The notes beneath the pieces were generated by a model, which searched no databases, was not told the DNA's origin, and was given only the letters and a program-made list of their open reading frames with translations. Position numbers and translations under genes: made by a program. Shown here in pieces: positions 42,943 through 51,392 of a stretch of DNA of 64,000 bases. The stretch covers positions 1-64,000 of the forward strand of contig SMNH02000005.1 of assembly GCA_006383075.2 (NCBI GenBank), in the 5' to 3' direction. The DNA comes from Kordia sp. TARA_039_SRF (lineage in GTDB: Bacteria > Bacteroidota > Bacteroidia > Flavobacteriales > Flavobacteriaceae). Each line of letters begins with the position of its first letter. Within the stretch, counting starts at the first letter, position 1.

Positions 42943-43000
42943 GATATAAAATATTAGATTTATTATCTAAAAAGATACATCAATTCAGTTTCAGTCGCTT

Positions 43001-43076
43001 ACGGGATTACCATATTTAACAGGAAATAGGGTGAAACAGATACAAATACTGATAAAAAAAGCGAACCGAAGTTCGC
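43001..43076 (-). repeat. 76-bp duplicated terminator/leader cassette, copy 1
   Basis: About 68 of 76 bases match, without gaps, the segment at 43314-43389. On the minus strand it starts with the terminator GCGAAC-TTCG-GTTCGC-T7 of the gene at 43083 and continues into the leader of the gene at 42727, including a conserved TGTTAAATA and an AATCCCGT motif. Confidence 0.85.
43054..43076 (-). terminator. Terminator of precursor gene 2
   Basis: GCGAAC, loop TTCG, GTTCGC, then seven T residues on the minus strand, seven bases after the stop codon. Confidence 0.88.
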
Positions 43077-43082
43077 AAAATT

Positions 43083-43253
43083 TTAATTGTGATCACATCC
43101 TGGTGTGAGCTGTTTTTCTTTGTCACAAGTTCCGTACGATTGGTTTTCGCAGCAACCTGACATGTCGCTTCCGCCTCCTTTAATTTGTTGTTGATTCACG
43201 GCAGAAATTGGCGTTTTGTTAAGTCGTAAGGTTTTTAAATGTCTTTTTTTCAT
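43083..43253 (-). CDS. Class I lanthipeptide-like precursor peptide 2
   Basis: A 56-residue gene below usual length limits. The leader MKKRHLKTLRLNKTPISAV ends in QIKGG (residues 23-27), closely matching the leader of the next gene (MKKRSLKSLNLNKKSIS). The core has five Cys (SGCCENQ, GTCDKEK, PGCDHN) and ends in HN. Both flanks carry the duplicated 76-bp cassette, so it arose with its neighbour by tandem duplication and then diverged in the core. Confidence 0.78.
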   Translation of the reverse strand: MKKRHLKTLRLNKTPISAVNQQQIKGGGSDMSGCCENQSYGTCDKEKQLTPGCDHN

Positions 43254-43313
43254 GATATCTTATTTTTGGTTAGATAGTGTCCATAAGATACAGAGATAAT
43301 TTATGAGTCATGT

Positions 43314-43389
43314 ACGGGATTCCCTTATTTAACAGAGAAAAGGGTGAAACAACTACAAATGCTGATAAAAAAAGCGAACCGAAGTTCGC
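43314..43389 (-). repeat. 76-bp duplicated terminator/leader cassette, copy 2
   Basis: Gap-free partner of 43001-43076. It carries the terminator of the gene at 43395 and the leader of the gene at 43083. Confidence 0.85.
43367..43389 (-). terminator. Terminator of precursor gene 3
   Basis: Same GCGAAC-TTCG-GTTCGC stem plus T7 as at 43054-43076, five bases after the stop codon. Confidence 0.88.
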
Positions 43390-43394
43390 TTATG

Positions 43395-43505
43395 TTATTT
43401 TGTTTGTGTTTCTTGTTGAATTTGATGGATTTGTGCGGCTGTTTTATTCCCTCCAGCAATCATGTGTACATTTTGAGCTTCGAATTTTTTCAGTTTTTCT
43501 AACAT
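43395..43505 (-). CDS. Short double-glycine leader peptide
   Basis: A 36-residue gene: a helical leader MLEKLKKFEAQNVHMIAGG ends in the AGG motif at residues 17-19, and the remainder is 17 polar residues rich in Gln and Thr without Cys. It is the first of the three minus-strand units and shares the downstream terminator cassette with the other two, which supports its being a real gene. The leader type differs from its neighbours (no LNLNK box). Product and processing are unknown. Confidence 0.62.
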   Translation of the reverse strand: MLEKLKKFEAQNVHMIAGGNKTAAQIHQIQQETQTK

Positions 43506-43564
43506 GGTGATACAATTTAAAAGTTATATCAACTAAGTTAATAAAAAAAGCAATACTAAGGGAA

Positions 43565-43867
43565 TTAATTGGTTCTTAGGTATTTTCGTTCCACATAAAA
43601 AGTCGCAAACGGAAGTAAAGAAGCTATAAACAACAAAGCAAAGCGTTTCATAGTCCATTTTTGTTCTTCGGTAACTAAGTACGCGTATACAACATATACA
43701 ATAAACAGAATACCATGTGCAATTCCCACAATTTTATTCGGCCATAAAATCTCCATCATATATTTGAGTGGCATGGTAATAAAAAAGGCGATATAGGAAA
43801 TTCCTTCGGCAATGGCAATCCATCGAAAGGTTTTTAGGGTGTTAGTTTCTTTAATTTGTGAATCCAT
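43565..43867 (-). CDS. DUF3817 family membrane protein
   Basis: Started at the ATG at 43867 (100 residues). It has three membrane helices and the DUF3817 pattern: RWIAIAEGISYIAFFITMPL, then a loop KYMMEILWPNKIVGIAHGIL and a final helix with LLPFATFYVERK. The family is found widely as small membrane proteins fused or linked to transporters; function is unknown. It follows lpdA on the same strand but a terminator lies between. Confidence 0.85.
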   Translation of the reverse strand: MDSQIKETNTLKTFRWIAIAEGISYIAFFITMPLKYMMEILWPNKIVGIAHGILFIVYVVYAYLVTEEQKWTMKRFALLFIASLLPFATFYVERKYLRTN

Positions 43868-43883
43868 AATTTTTTGAGTATAA

Positions 43884-43910
43884 AAAAAGCCACTCAATGA
43901 GCAGCTTTTT
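43884..43910 (-). terminator. lpdA terminator
   Basis: On the minus strand AAAAAGC and GCTTTTT flank an inner CTCA/TGAG stem, giving a hairpin with a T tract 14 bases after the lpdA stop codon. Confidence 0.7.
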
Positions 43911-43923
43911 AAAAAATATATTG

Positions 43924-45315
43924 TTAAATGTGAATGACTTCATCATAGGCAGCTGCCACAGCTTCCATGACCGCTTCGCTCATCGTTGGATGCGGATGCA
44001 CTGCTTTGAGTACTTCGTGTCCTGTAGTTTCTAATTTTCTACCCAATACAGCTTCCGCAATCATATCTGTTACGCCAGCACCAATCATGTGACAACCTAA
44101 CCATTCGCCGTATTTTGCGTCAAAAATTACTTTTACAAAACCTTCTTTGTTTCCTCCAGCACTTGCTTTTCCAGATGCTGAGAATGGAAATTTACCAACT
44201 TTGATATCGTATCCTTGTTCTTTAGCTTTTGCTTCTGTCAATCCAACCGAAGCAATTTCGGGCGTACAGTACGTACAACCTGGAATATTTCCGTAGTCTA
44301 ACGCTTCTACATGCATTCCTGCAATTCTCTCTACACACAAAATTCCTTCTGCCGAAGCTACGTGTGCCAAAGCTGGTCCAGGCGTTACATCACCAATAGC
44401 ATAATATCCTGGAATGTTGGTTTGGTAGTAATCGTTCACTAAGATTTTATCTCTATCCGTCGCGATGCCTACATCTTCCAATCCGATGTTTTCAATATTT
44501 GTTTTAATTCCTACAGCCGATAACACGATGTCTGCTTCTAATACTTCTTCGCCTTTTTTCGTTTTTACCGTCGCTTTTACACCGTCGCCAGAAGTATCAA
44601 CCGATGTTACTTCCGCAGACGTCATAATTTTGATACCACTTTTCTTAAATGAACGCTCCAATTGTTTTGAAACCTCATCATCTTCTACAGGAACGATTTT
44701 TGGCATGTATTCAACAATCGTCACTTCTGTTCCCATAGAGTTGTAGAAATACGCGAATTCAACTCCAATCGCACCTGAACCTACGACAATCATTTTCTTA
44801 GGTTGCTTGTCAAGCGTCATGGCTTTACGATAGCCAATCACTTTTTCGCCATCTTGCGGTAAACTTGGCAATTCGCGAGAACGCGCACCAGTTGCTACAA
44901 TAATATGCTTTGCGCTATATTCAGTTTTCTTTCCGTCTTTATCAGTGACTTCAAGTTTTTTTCCAGTTTTGAGTTTTCCAAAACCTTCAATCACGTCGAT
45001 TTTGTTCTTTTTCATTAAGAATTGAACACCTTTGCTCATTCCGTCTGCTACATTACGACTACGTTTTACAACCGCATCAAAGTCTTTGTCATATTCTTTT
45101 ACGGACAATCCATAATCGCCAGCGTGTTTCAAATATTCAAAAACTTGTGCAGATTTCAATAAAGCTTTTGTTGGAATACATCCCCAATTTAAGCAAACGC
45201 CACCGAGACTTTCTTTCTCAACTACGGCAGTTTTAAATCCTAATTGAGAAGCTCTAATAGCGGTGACATATCCACCAGGACCACTTCCTAAAACGATGAT
45301 ATCGTATGTACTCAT
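43924..45315 (-). CDS. lpdA: Dihydrolipoyl dehydrogenase
   Basis: A 463-residue flavoprotein, the E3 subunit of pyruvate and 2-oxoglutarate dehydrogenase complexes. It has the FAD motif VLGSGPGGYVTAIRA, the redox-active C41/C46 pair in GGVCLNWGCIPTK, the NAD motif VVGSGAIGVEFAYF, a second FAD motif YAIGDVTPGPALAHVA and the active-site H442/E447 in HPHPTMSEAV. It is encoded alone, away from the E1/E2 genes. Confidence 0.96.
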   Translation of the reverse strand: MSTYDIIVLGSGPGGYVTAIRASQLGFKTAVVEKESLGGVCLNWGCIPTKALLKSAQVFEYLKHAGDYGLSVKEYDKDFDAVVKRSRNVADGMSKGVQFLMKKNKIDVIEGFGKLKTGKKLEVTDKDGKKTEYSAKHIIVATGARSRELPSLPQDGEKVIGYRKAMTLDKQPKKMIVVGSGAIGVEFAYFYNSMGTEVTIVEYMPKIVPVEDDEVSKQLERSFKKSGIKIMTSAEVTSVDTSGDGVKATVKTKKGEEVLEADIVLSAVGIKTNIENIGLEDVGIATDRDKILVNDYYQTNIPGYYAIGDVTPGPALAHVASAEGILCVERIAGMHVEALDYGNIPGCTYCTPEIASVGLTEAKAKEQGYDIKVGKFPFSASGKASAGGNKEGFVKVIFDAKYGEWLGCHMIGAGVTDMIAEAVLGRKLETTGHEVLKAVHPHPTMSEAVMEAVAAAYDEVIHI

Positions 45316-45408
45316 ATCTTAAAATTTTGTTGTCTGTTTTTCGAGTGGCAAATTTACGGAATTATATGTGAACTTTAAATTTTATGAAGTTGTTTTTGCT
45401 TCGGCAAG

Positions 45409-45490
45409 CTCAGCACAAGTGCTTTTAGATACGCTTCGTTTTAGATCGCTATCGCTCTTAGCTATTAGACCGCTTTGCTTTTAGACTTTT
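45409..45490. repeat. Dispersed TCTAAAAGCGAAGCG-type repeats
   Basis: Read on the minus strand the segment is a string of variants of a ~16-nt unit (TCTAAAAGCAAAGCGG, TCTAAAACGAAGCGTA). It starts with a CTTCGGCAAGCTCAG motif also present near 19531. The same unit repeats at 53470-53634. Confidence 0.7.
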
Positions 45491-45563
45491 TTGTTTTTCT
45501 GTTGATTCGTTAATTTGTGGATTTGTCGATTTGTTTTTTTTTTGATTTTACTTTTATGAAACG

Positions 45564-45645
45564 TTCTTACGAGGAAGTATGACGAAGTAATCTGTTTCTT
45601 GAAAAGCAGCTTGCCACAAGTTTTTATAAAACTCTCGCAATAAAT
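45564..45645. repeat. Decayed copy of the 21141 REP/MITE-like element
   Basis: The left part TTACGAGGAAGTATGACGAA is identical to the element at 21141, and TTGCCAC and CTCGCAAT of the right part are kept, but the middle is altered and shorter. Confidence 0.65.
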
Positions 45646-45660
45646 GTTATAAACTCAAAA

Positions 45661-45767
45661 ACGTCAATTCGAGTGGCGAATCTGTGATTCGTTGTATCGA
45701 GAATAGCTTTGAAAATGACAGTACTTCTCGATACTAAATTTCTACGAAACTTCACTCGAAGTGACGT
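45661..45767. repeat. 107-bp imperfect palindromic repeat
   Basis: Ends ACGTCAATTCGAGT and ACTCGAAGTGACGT pair with one mismatch, and inner GTATCGAGAA/TTCTCGATAC pair perfectly. With its two neighbours it fills the 590-base gap between lpdA and the next gene, which holds no coding sequence. Confidence 0.7.
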
Positions 45768-45905
45768 TCTGTATTGCTTTGTTCTTAGTATTTTAGAATT
45801 TGGGACATGTCGCTTTTAGGTTTTTATATTGTTTTAATTATAACTTTATTCCATTTGAAATAAAAAGTACCTTTACCGAGACCACAAATCCACAAACAAC
45901 AAAAA

Positions 45906-46451
45906 ATGAAAATCCTTATCATCGGCGCATCAGGTTCTGGAACTACGACTTTAGGAAAAGTACTTTCTGAAGCTACTTCGTTTCAGCATTTGGATATAGA
46001 TGATTATTACTGGGAACCTACAAATCCACCGTATCAAATAAAAGTTCCTGTAACAGAAAGACAACAACGTTTCAAAGAAGCCTTTGAAAAACATGAAAAG
46101 ATGATTGTCAGTGGTTCTTTGGTGAGTTGGGGGAATTATTGGATTACTGCATTCGATTTGGTTATTTTTGTTACATTACAACCAGAAATTCGCATCAAAC
46201 GACTGCAACAGAGAGAAATAGAACGCTACGGAGATTCGTTACAAACAGATGCAGTTATCCAAGAACGTTCGCAAGCATTTTTAGCGTGGGCAAAGCGATA
46301 TGACGATGTTACATTTACAGGACGTTCCATTAGCGTGCATCGCGATTGGTTAGGTTTACTTTCGTGTGAAATTCTGGAAATCAATTCGGAGTTAGCGATT
46401 GAGCAGAATGTTTCAAAAGTTTTAGAAACGCTTTCTGAATTATACAAATAA
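45906..46451 (+). CDS. P-loop adenylate kinase-like ATPase
   Basis: A 181-residue cytoplasmic protein with a Walker A motif GASGSGTTT (residues 7-15), HLDIDDYYWEPTNPPY (substrate loop) and a LID-like region with R-rich IRIKRLQQREIERYG. It belongs to the AAA_17/shikimate-adenylate kinase-like group often annotated only as AAA family ATPase. Its substrate is unknown. It is the first plus-strand gene after a repeat-filled gap. Confidence 0.82.
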   Translation: MKILIIGASGSGTTTLGKVLSEATSFQHLDIDDYYWEPTNPPYQIKVPVTERQQRFKEAFEKHEKMIVSGSLVSWGNYWITAFDLVIFVTLQPEIRIKRLQQREIERYGDSLQTDAVIQERSQAFLAWAKRYDDVTFTGRSISVHRDWLGLLSCEILEINSELAIEQNVSKVLETLSELYK

Positions 46452-46542
46452 ACATTCAATGATTGTTTTTTATGAAATAGTTTTTATCTTACGGATTGAA
46501 AAAATGAAATTACATCAACATACTATTTAGCACACCGTTATT

Positions 46543-47013
46543 ATGAGCAATACATTACCAACCAATCAAGACGCTAATTCTCAAAACACACAATCGCAAA
46601 ACCAACAACAGCAACAGGAAAAAGTAGTGTTTGTAGAAAGAGCTGGCGCACCAACATTATTAATAATCCTTGTGATATTTACTATTATTGGTTCGTTGTT
46701 TTCTATGGGGAAATCATTGTTGTATGAAACCGTTTCCTCGTATTTTGGTGCAGGAGATTTTATGTATTACATCTATGTTGCAACCTGTGTAGGAACAATG
46801 GTTGGAGCTATTATGATGCTATCCAAAAAGAAAATGGGCTTGTACATTTATTCGGTAAGTCAAGTGTTATTTATTTTACTGTTCATTTTGAGTAGAATTC
46901 CTTCTGAAACGGAAGACTATTCTACAAGTTGGACTGTATTAGTTGTATTGCCAGCCGCAATTTTCTTGTTTTTGTATTGGTCAAAAGACATCCGAGATTT
47001 TTTGACAAAATAG
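46543..47013 (+). CDS. Membrane protein of unknown function
   Basis: A 156-residue protein with a Gln/Asn-rich N-terminus (SQNTQSQNQQQQQEK) followed by four hydrophobic helices (about residues 38-62, 74-92, 100-118 and 128-146). I do not recognise a family. It lies 14 nt before another membrane-protein gene, so the two are probably co-transcribed. Confidence 0.65.
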   Translation: MSNTLPTNQDANSQNTQSQNQQQQQEKVVFVERAGAPTLLIILVIFTIIGSLFSMGKSLLYETVSSYFGAGDFMYYIYVATCVGTMVGAIMMLSKKKMGLYIYSVSQVLFILLFILSRIPSETEDYSTSWTVLVVLPAAIFLFLYWSKDIRDFLTK

Positions 47014-47026
47014 TATTCTTACATAT

Positions 47027-47434
47027 ATGCTGTATGAAATATTAATTGTCATCATTAAGGTGTTTGAAGACATAGTGATGCAAGGATTTTTTTGGTATTC
47101 ACTACTACTTATAATACTGCGCCTCACGGATTCCATAAAAGAAAAATTCTTTGATATTGATAAAAAGATATGTTTGGTCATCTCTATGTTGGCAAAGGTG
47201 TACATCGTGGCTATTGTTGTCATGTGCTTTGTACTCAACAATTTTGTGAATGTAACGTATGTGATGGCTGCGGAGCATATGACCGAATCAAAGTTATATT
47301 TTTGGTTGTCTTTTTTAGCACATCCTATAATTCTTTTTATAATTACACAAATATTGCCTATTGAAAAACTGAGAAACTCAATACTTTTCAGAGGCATAAC
47401 AGCCACAATATTTATTTTGTATAAAGTGTTGTAA
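47027..47434 (+). CDS. Membrane protein of unknown function
   Basis: A 135-residue protein with four hydrophobic helices and few charged residues except for a KEKFFDIDKKI loop. No family is recognised. It is 14 nt downstream of one small membrane-protein gene and 30 nt upstream of the Cys-motif protein, forming a run of three co-directional genes. Confidence 0.6.
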   Translation: MLYEILIVIIKVFEDIVMQGFFWYSLLLIILRLTDSIKEKFFDIDKKICLVISMLAKVYIVAIVVMCFVLNNFVNVTYVMAAEHMTESKLYFWLSFLAHPIILFIITQILPIEKLRNSILFRGITATIFILYKVL

Positions 47435-47463
47435 TTCAGTTATAAAAGTCAATTTGTTACAAA

Positions 47464-48225
47464 ATGCAGCATCAAATTCCTAACAAGCGAAAATACCACT
47501 TGGCGTATTGTAAAATATGTCACTACAGGGATTACACTCATGAAAAAGGAATTACCTGTTTTTTAACGAAAGATATTGCTGATTTTGATGCCGAATGCTC
47601 GTCGATGCAACCAGATTATGAAGTCATGGAAGACAGGCAAATAGAAGTACACAACAAAATTTCAACGTATGTGAATTCTACCTATACAATTGATTCATAC
47701 TTTAGAAGCAACTACATCAAACCAAGTCATGCATTTACACCAAAATTTCAAACAAAAGAAAAAACACATCAACTAAAATTCAGAGCTAAAAATCATAACA
47801 GTACATGGACGCTTTCAGGATTGCTAGTTCTCTTCATAAGTTTTGGAGTTACGTTAGAAAGTGAGCAAAAAATATACAAATACCTTTTCGGGTTATTACT
47901 ATTTATCTCGGTGTGTTTTCTACTCATACGATTGATTATAGAGTACTACACACCTAAAAAAGTACTTCTTTCCACAGATGAAAAAGGCTTTACACTACTT
48001 GACAAACAGTTTTTTTGGCATGATGTGATTGATTTTCGCATTTTCCGTGTAAGCTCCAAAAGATCAACAAGCCGATATTTGATTTTGGGAACGATTACGG
48101 AAGACTTGCAATTGTTCGATATTACAAATGTTGCTATCAAGGATGATGAATTGGTAGAAATTTTATATCTCAACAGAAAAGCATATTTCACACGCCACAA
48201 ACGCCATCTTCCTGACATAATTTAA
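47464..48225 (+). CDS. Membrane protein with N-terminal Cys motif
   Basis: A 253-residue protein. The N-terminus has C16-KI-C19, C32 in GITCFLT and C45 in FDAEC, a CxxC...GIxCxLT...F...C pattern seen at the start of many Bacteroidota membrane proteins and probably a small zinc site. Two membrane helices follow (about 118-135 and 141-163), then a soluble beta-rich C-terminal part (KVLLSTDEKGFTLLDKQFFW) resembling a PH-like domain. Function is unknown. Confidence 0.68.
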   Translation: MQHQIPNKRKYHLAYCKICHYRDYTHEKGITCFLTKDIADFDAECSSMQPDYEVMEDRQIEVHNKISTYVNSTYTIDSYFRSNYIKPSHAFTPKFQTKEKTHQLKFRAKNHNSTWTLSGLLVLFISFGVTLESEQKIYKYLFGLLLFISVCFLLIRLIIEYYTPKKVLLSTDEKGFTLLDKQFFWHDVIDFRIFRVSSKRSTSRYLILGTITEDLQLFDITNVAIKDDELVEILYLNRKAYFTRHKRHLPDII

Positions 48226-48270
48226 CGTATATTAGCTATACGGTTCAATTAAAAACACAACGATTATACC

Positions 48271-49452
48271 ATGCACTTCGGTTTCGGGTTCAAAAGTTCA
48301 ACCTTACTCATATTTTTCGTTCACGGAATCATATTTACGGTATTATTACTGTACAAAGGCTTTCGAAACGAACGCAAATCGAGTTTTTGGCTGGCAGGTT
48401 TTATCTTTCTGTGTACTATGTATATCACGCCTTTTATGTTGGGATATGCAGGTTGGTATGGCATTGATGGTCAACGGGAAGTGCTATTTTTTGTGCCATT
48501 TCAGCAATTATTTCTACTACCGCCAATCCTATATTTTTATGTAAAAAGCTCCTTAAATCCGTCGTTTAAGTTTCAAAAAAAAGATTGGCTGCACTTTATT
48601 CCAGCTATTGTTTACGGCGTGTACAGTTTGATAGTGTGGATAACAGATACCATCATTCTAGATGAATTTTACTTTTATGCGGACGGACGCGACAAGGATT
48701 TTACGCTTTGGTATCAAGTTGCTGGATTTATCATGTTATTAGGATACCTAATCGCGTCTTTACAACGCTATAGACAATACAAAAAGAACACCTACGAAAC
48801 AGTAAGTTTTGCGGATGCTATTCTACATGTTTGGATTCAGCGGTTTTTAGTTGCTTTTATCGGTTTGTTGATTATCAGAGCGTTGTTTTTTATCATCAAT
48901 CCGGAGTGGGATAACTTTGGAAGAAAATATTGGTACTATCTCGCATTTTCTATCTTGTTTTACTATATCGCTTTGAGCGGATACGTACATAGCATCAAAA
49001 TAAATCTTCAGTTTTTGCCCAAATTAGATGCGAATTTCTCTGCGGATTTTCTCGCGGAAGCGCATCAAAAAGAAACAACAACAACTTCAGAAGAAGAAGA
49101 ATTTACAGAAGCCGATGTCGAAATGCAACAACAACTAACGCGCATCATGGAGAGCGAACGCTTGTATACCAATCCAAGTTTGACACTATTTGACGTTGCT
49201 TCTACATTAAATACACATCCTAAAAAAGTATCCAACATCATCAACAAAGGCTTCAAAATGAACTTTAACGACTTTGTAAATGCGTACAGAGTAGAAGAAG
49301 TCATCAAAAAAGTCAATTCTGACGAAAACAACATCAAAACGCTGCTCGGTATTGCTTTAGATTCTGGATTTAACTCAAAATCAACGTTTAACAGAGCTTT
49401 TAAAAAGCAAACGCAGCAAACTCCCAAAGAATATTTTAGTAGCAAAACTTAA
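48271..49452 (+). CDS. AraC-family regulator with seven-helix membrane domain
   Basis: A 393-residue protein with seven hydrophobic helices over residues 8-245, a linker rich in Glu/Thr, and a C-terminal AraC HTH domain (about 285-393; LTLFDVASTLNTHPKKVSNI and GIALDSGFNSKSTFNRAFKK). Membrane-bound AraC proteins of this kind are common in flavobacteria and probably sense an envelope or membrane signal. The serine hydrolase gene 90 bases downstream is a candidate target. Confidence 0.88.
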   Translation: MHFGFGFKSSTLLIFFVHGIIFTVLLLYKGFRNERKSSFWLAGFIFLCTMYITPFMLGYAGWYGIDGQREVLFFVPFQQLFLLPPILYFYVKSSLNPSFKFQKKDWLHFIPAIVYGVYSLIVWITDTIILDEFYFYADGRDKDFTLWYQVAGFIMLLGYLIASLQRYRQYKKNTYETVSFADAILHVWIQRFLVAFIGLLIIRALFFIINPEWDNFGRKYWYYLAFSILFYYIALSGYVHSIKINLQFLPKLDANFSADFLAEAHQKETTTTSEEEEFTEADVEMQQQLTRIMESERLYTNPSLTLFDVASTLNTHPKKVSNIINKGFKMNFNDFVNAYRVEEVIKKVNSDENNIKTLLGIALDSGFNSKSTFNRAFKKQTQQTPKEYFSSKT

Positions 49453-49539
49453 AAAAAACGTGTCAAATCACGATTTGGCGCGCATTATATACATAAGACT
49501 CGCACATTTGTAGCATCAAAAAACGAAATACATTTCAAA

Positions 49540-51183
49540 ATGAAATCAAACATGATACTTTTAGTTTTTCTCGTAGCTTCGATGCTTACTTTCGGACAAG
49601 ATTTAACGGATGCACAACGTGCGCAATTGGACAAAATCGTCACACAAGATGTTCCCAAAGATGCACCAGGAGCGGCTGTCGGAATTGTCAAAAACGGGAA
49701 AATTATTTATACCAAATATGCAGGATATGCCAATATTGAGGACAGTCTGCAAATTGGTAACATGTCACGCTTCAACATTGCTTCCAACGGAAAACAATTC
49801 ACGGCATTTGCCATTCTCACCTTAGCAGAAAAAGGAAAGCTAAGCTTGGAAGATGACATTCGAAAGTATTTTCCAAATCTGTACAAAAACATAAAACAAC
49901 CTATCAAAATAAAACAGTTGCTCAATCATTCTAGCGGCATTCGAGATGTGTATCGTTTGTGGAGTTTACAAGGATATACATGGTGGAAACAACAATTTAG
50001 CAATGCAGACGCGATGAAATTGCTACAAAAACAAGAAGCGCTAAACTTTGCGCCAGGTTCGAAGTTTTTATACAGTAATTCCAATTACATTCTTTTGGCG
50101 GAAATTGTGGAAAAAGTCACAGGCACTTCTTTTGTTGCCTATACCAACCAAATGTTTAAAAAATTAGACATGCCGAATACGTCTTTTGTGGACGATTTTA
50201 CAAACATCAAAGGGCAAATTGCCAGACCATATTTTAACTTTGATACCTGGAAAACCTACGATTGGACGTGTAATGTACATGGCGATGGAAACTTGTTCAC
50301 TACGTTAGAAGACCAATTGCAATGGGAAAAAACGATACAAAGCCTAGAAAGTGATTACTTCTCGAAAGAAATCTTAGCGAAAAGTCAAAAAATACTCGAA
50401 AACACAACAATTGACAGTTACGGTTACGGATTGGAATTTGACGAATACAAAAATGAAAAATACCGTTACCACGCTGGCGCAACAGGTGCTTGGAAAGCCA
50501 TTACTGCACGTTTTGACGATGAAAACTTTTCAGTAGTAACAATGATTAATACAGGGAAAATTATGCAGATGATGCAAGCCATGCAATTGGCAGATGTACT
50601 GTTAGGAAAAAGCGAGGAAAAAGCAGATTTTGCTATTGTTCCCGCTAGTGTAGGAGCGAAGGTGTCTACACAAGATATTTTAGGATTGTATCGAACGGAC
50701 AGCGGATATATAATGGAATTCGAAGAACACGATGGCAAACTCTACATGATTCGTTCTGGGCGAAATGACATTGAATTGCTTCGTGAAGCAGACAATATTT
50801 TTCACCAATGGAATGACAAAGCGTTCAAACAAGAATTCACCAAAAACAGTGATGGCGTCATGCAAATTACAGCGTATTACCCAACAGTAGCGCCATTTAC
50901 GCTCACGAGAATTGAAAGCGATTTGAGCAAATTTGACCGTACTTTACTCAATGGTTCGTTTCAAAATTCGGAAACAGATACGTTTTTCACCATCAAACAT
51001 AAAGAAGACAATACCTACGAAATCACGCTGGGCAATCGAAAATTAGAAGGACTGTTGCTATATGAAAATGAAATGATGGCAAACAATTACAACCTATCTT
51101 TTGAAAAAGATGCTACAGGAAACATCAACGAAATTTTAGTCTCTTCTGGGCGTATTCAAAATGTGCGTTACAAGCGAAAATAA
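49540..51183 (+). CDS. Serine hydrolase, beta-lactamase/PBP class C family
   Basis: A 547-residue secreted enzyme with a signal peptide ending in LTFGQ (residue 20). The catalytic S82-N-G-K85 (SxxK) and Y178-S-N180 (YxN) motifs are intact, followed by the HAGATGAW region in place of the third KTG-like motif. The C-terminal ~180 residues are a beta-rich extra domain as in esterase or D-aminopeptidase relatives. True beta-lactamase activity is not indicated. It follows the AraC-type regulator gene. Confidence 0.88.
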   Translation: MKSNMILLVFLVASMLTFGQDLTDAQRAQLDKIVTQDVPKDAPGAAVGIVKNGKIIYTKYAGYANIEDSLQIGNMSRFNIASNGKQFTAFAILTLAEKGKLSLEDDIRKYFPNLYKNIKQPIKIKQLLNHSSGIRDVYRLWSLQGYTWWKQQFSNADAMKLLQKQEALNFAPGSKFLYSNSNYILLAEIVEKVTGTSFVAYTNQMFKKLDMPNTSFVDDFTNIKGQIARPYFNFDTWKTYDWTCNVHGDGNLFTTLEDQLQWEKTIQSLESDYFSKEILAKSQKILENTTIDSYGYGLEFDEYKNEKYRYHAGATGAWKAITARFDDENFSVVTMINTGKIMQMMQAMQLADVLLGKSEEKADFAIVPASVGAKVSTQDILGLYRTDSGYIMEFEEHDGKLYMIRSGRNDIELLREADNIFHQWNDKAFKQEFTKNSDGVMQITAYYPTVAPFTLTRIESDLSKFDRTLLNGSFQNSETDTFFTIKHKEDNTYEITLGNRKLEGLLLYENEMMANNYNLSFEKDATGNINEILVSSGRIQNVRYKRK

Positions 51184-51392
51184 CAACAATTTACAACAAA
51201 CATGCATCGTATTCTGCGTGTACATTACAACCGATTACTTACAAAAAAGCGACATTGCGAAAAACCGTAGTTATTTTTGGAATAATTATGTTACATTTAT
51301 AACTAAGTCATTTAATACATAATAGAGAGAGAGGTTTCTTTTCCGAAGTATAGTGATGATTTTTTGAATGATATTCATAATAATTTACCATC

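Noticed and set aside
43395-43505. Rejecting the 36-residue peptide as chance
   Set aside because: I kept it as a feature because it shares the exact terminator cassette with its neighbours.
49540-51183. Antibiotic-resistance beta-lactamase
   Set aside because: The motifs fit the wider class C/esterase family, with an extra C-terminal domain and no typical KTG box.
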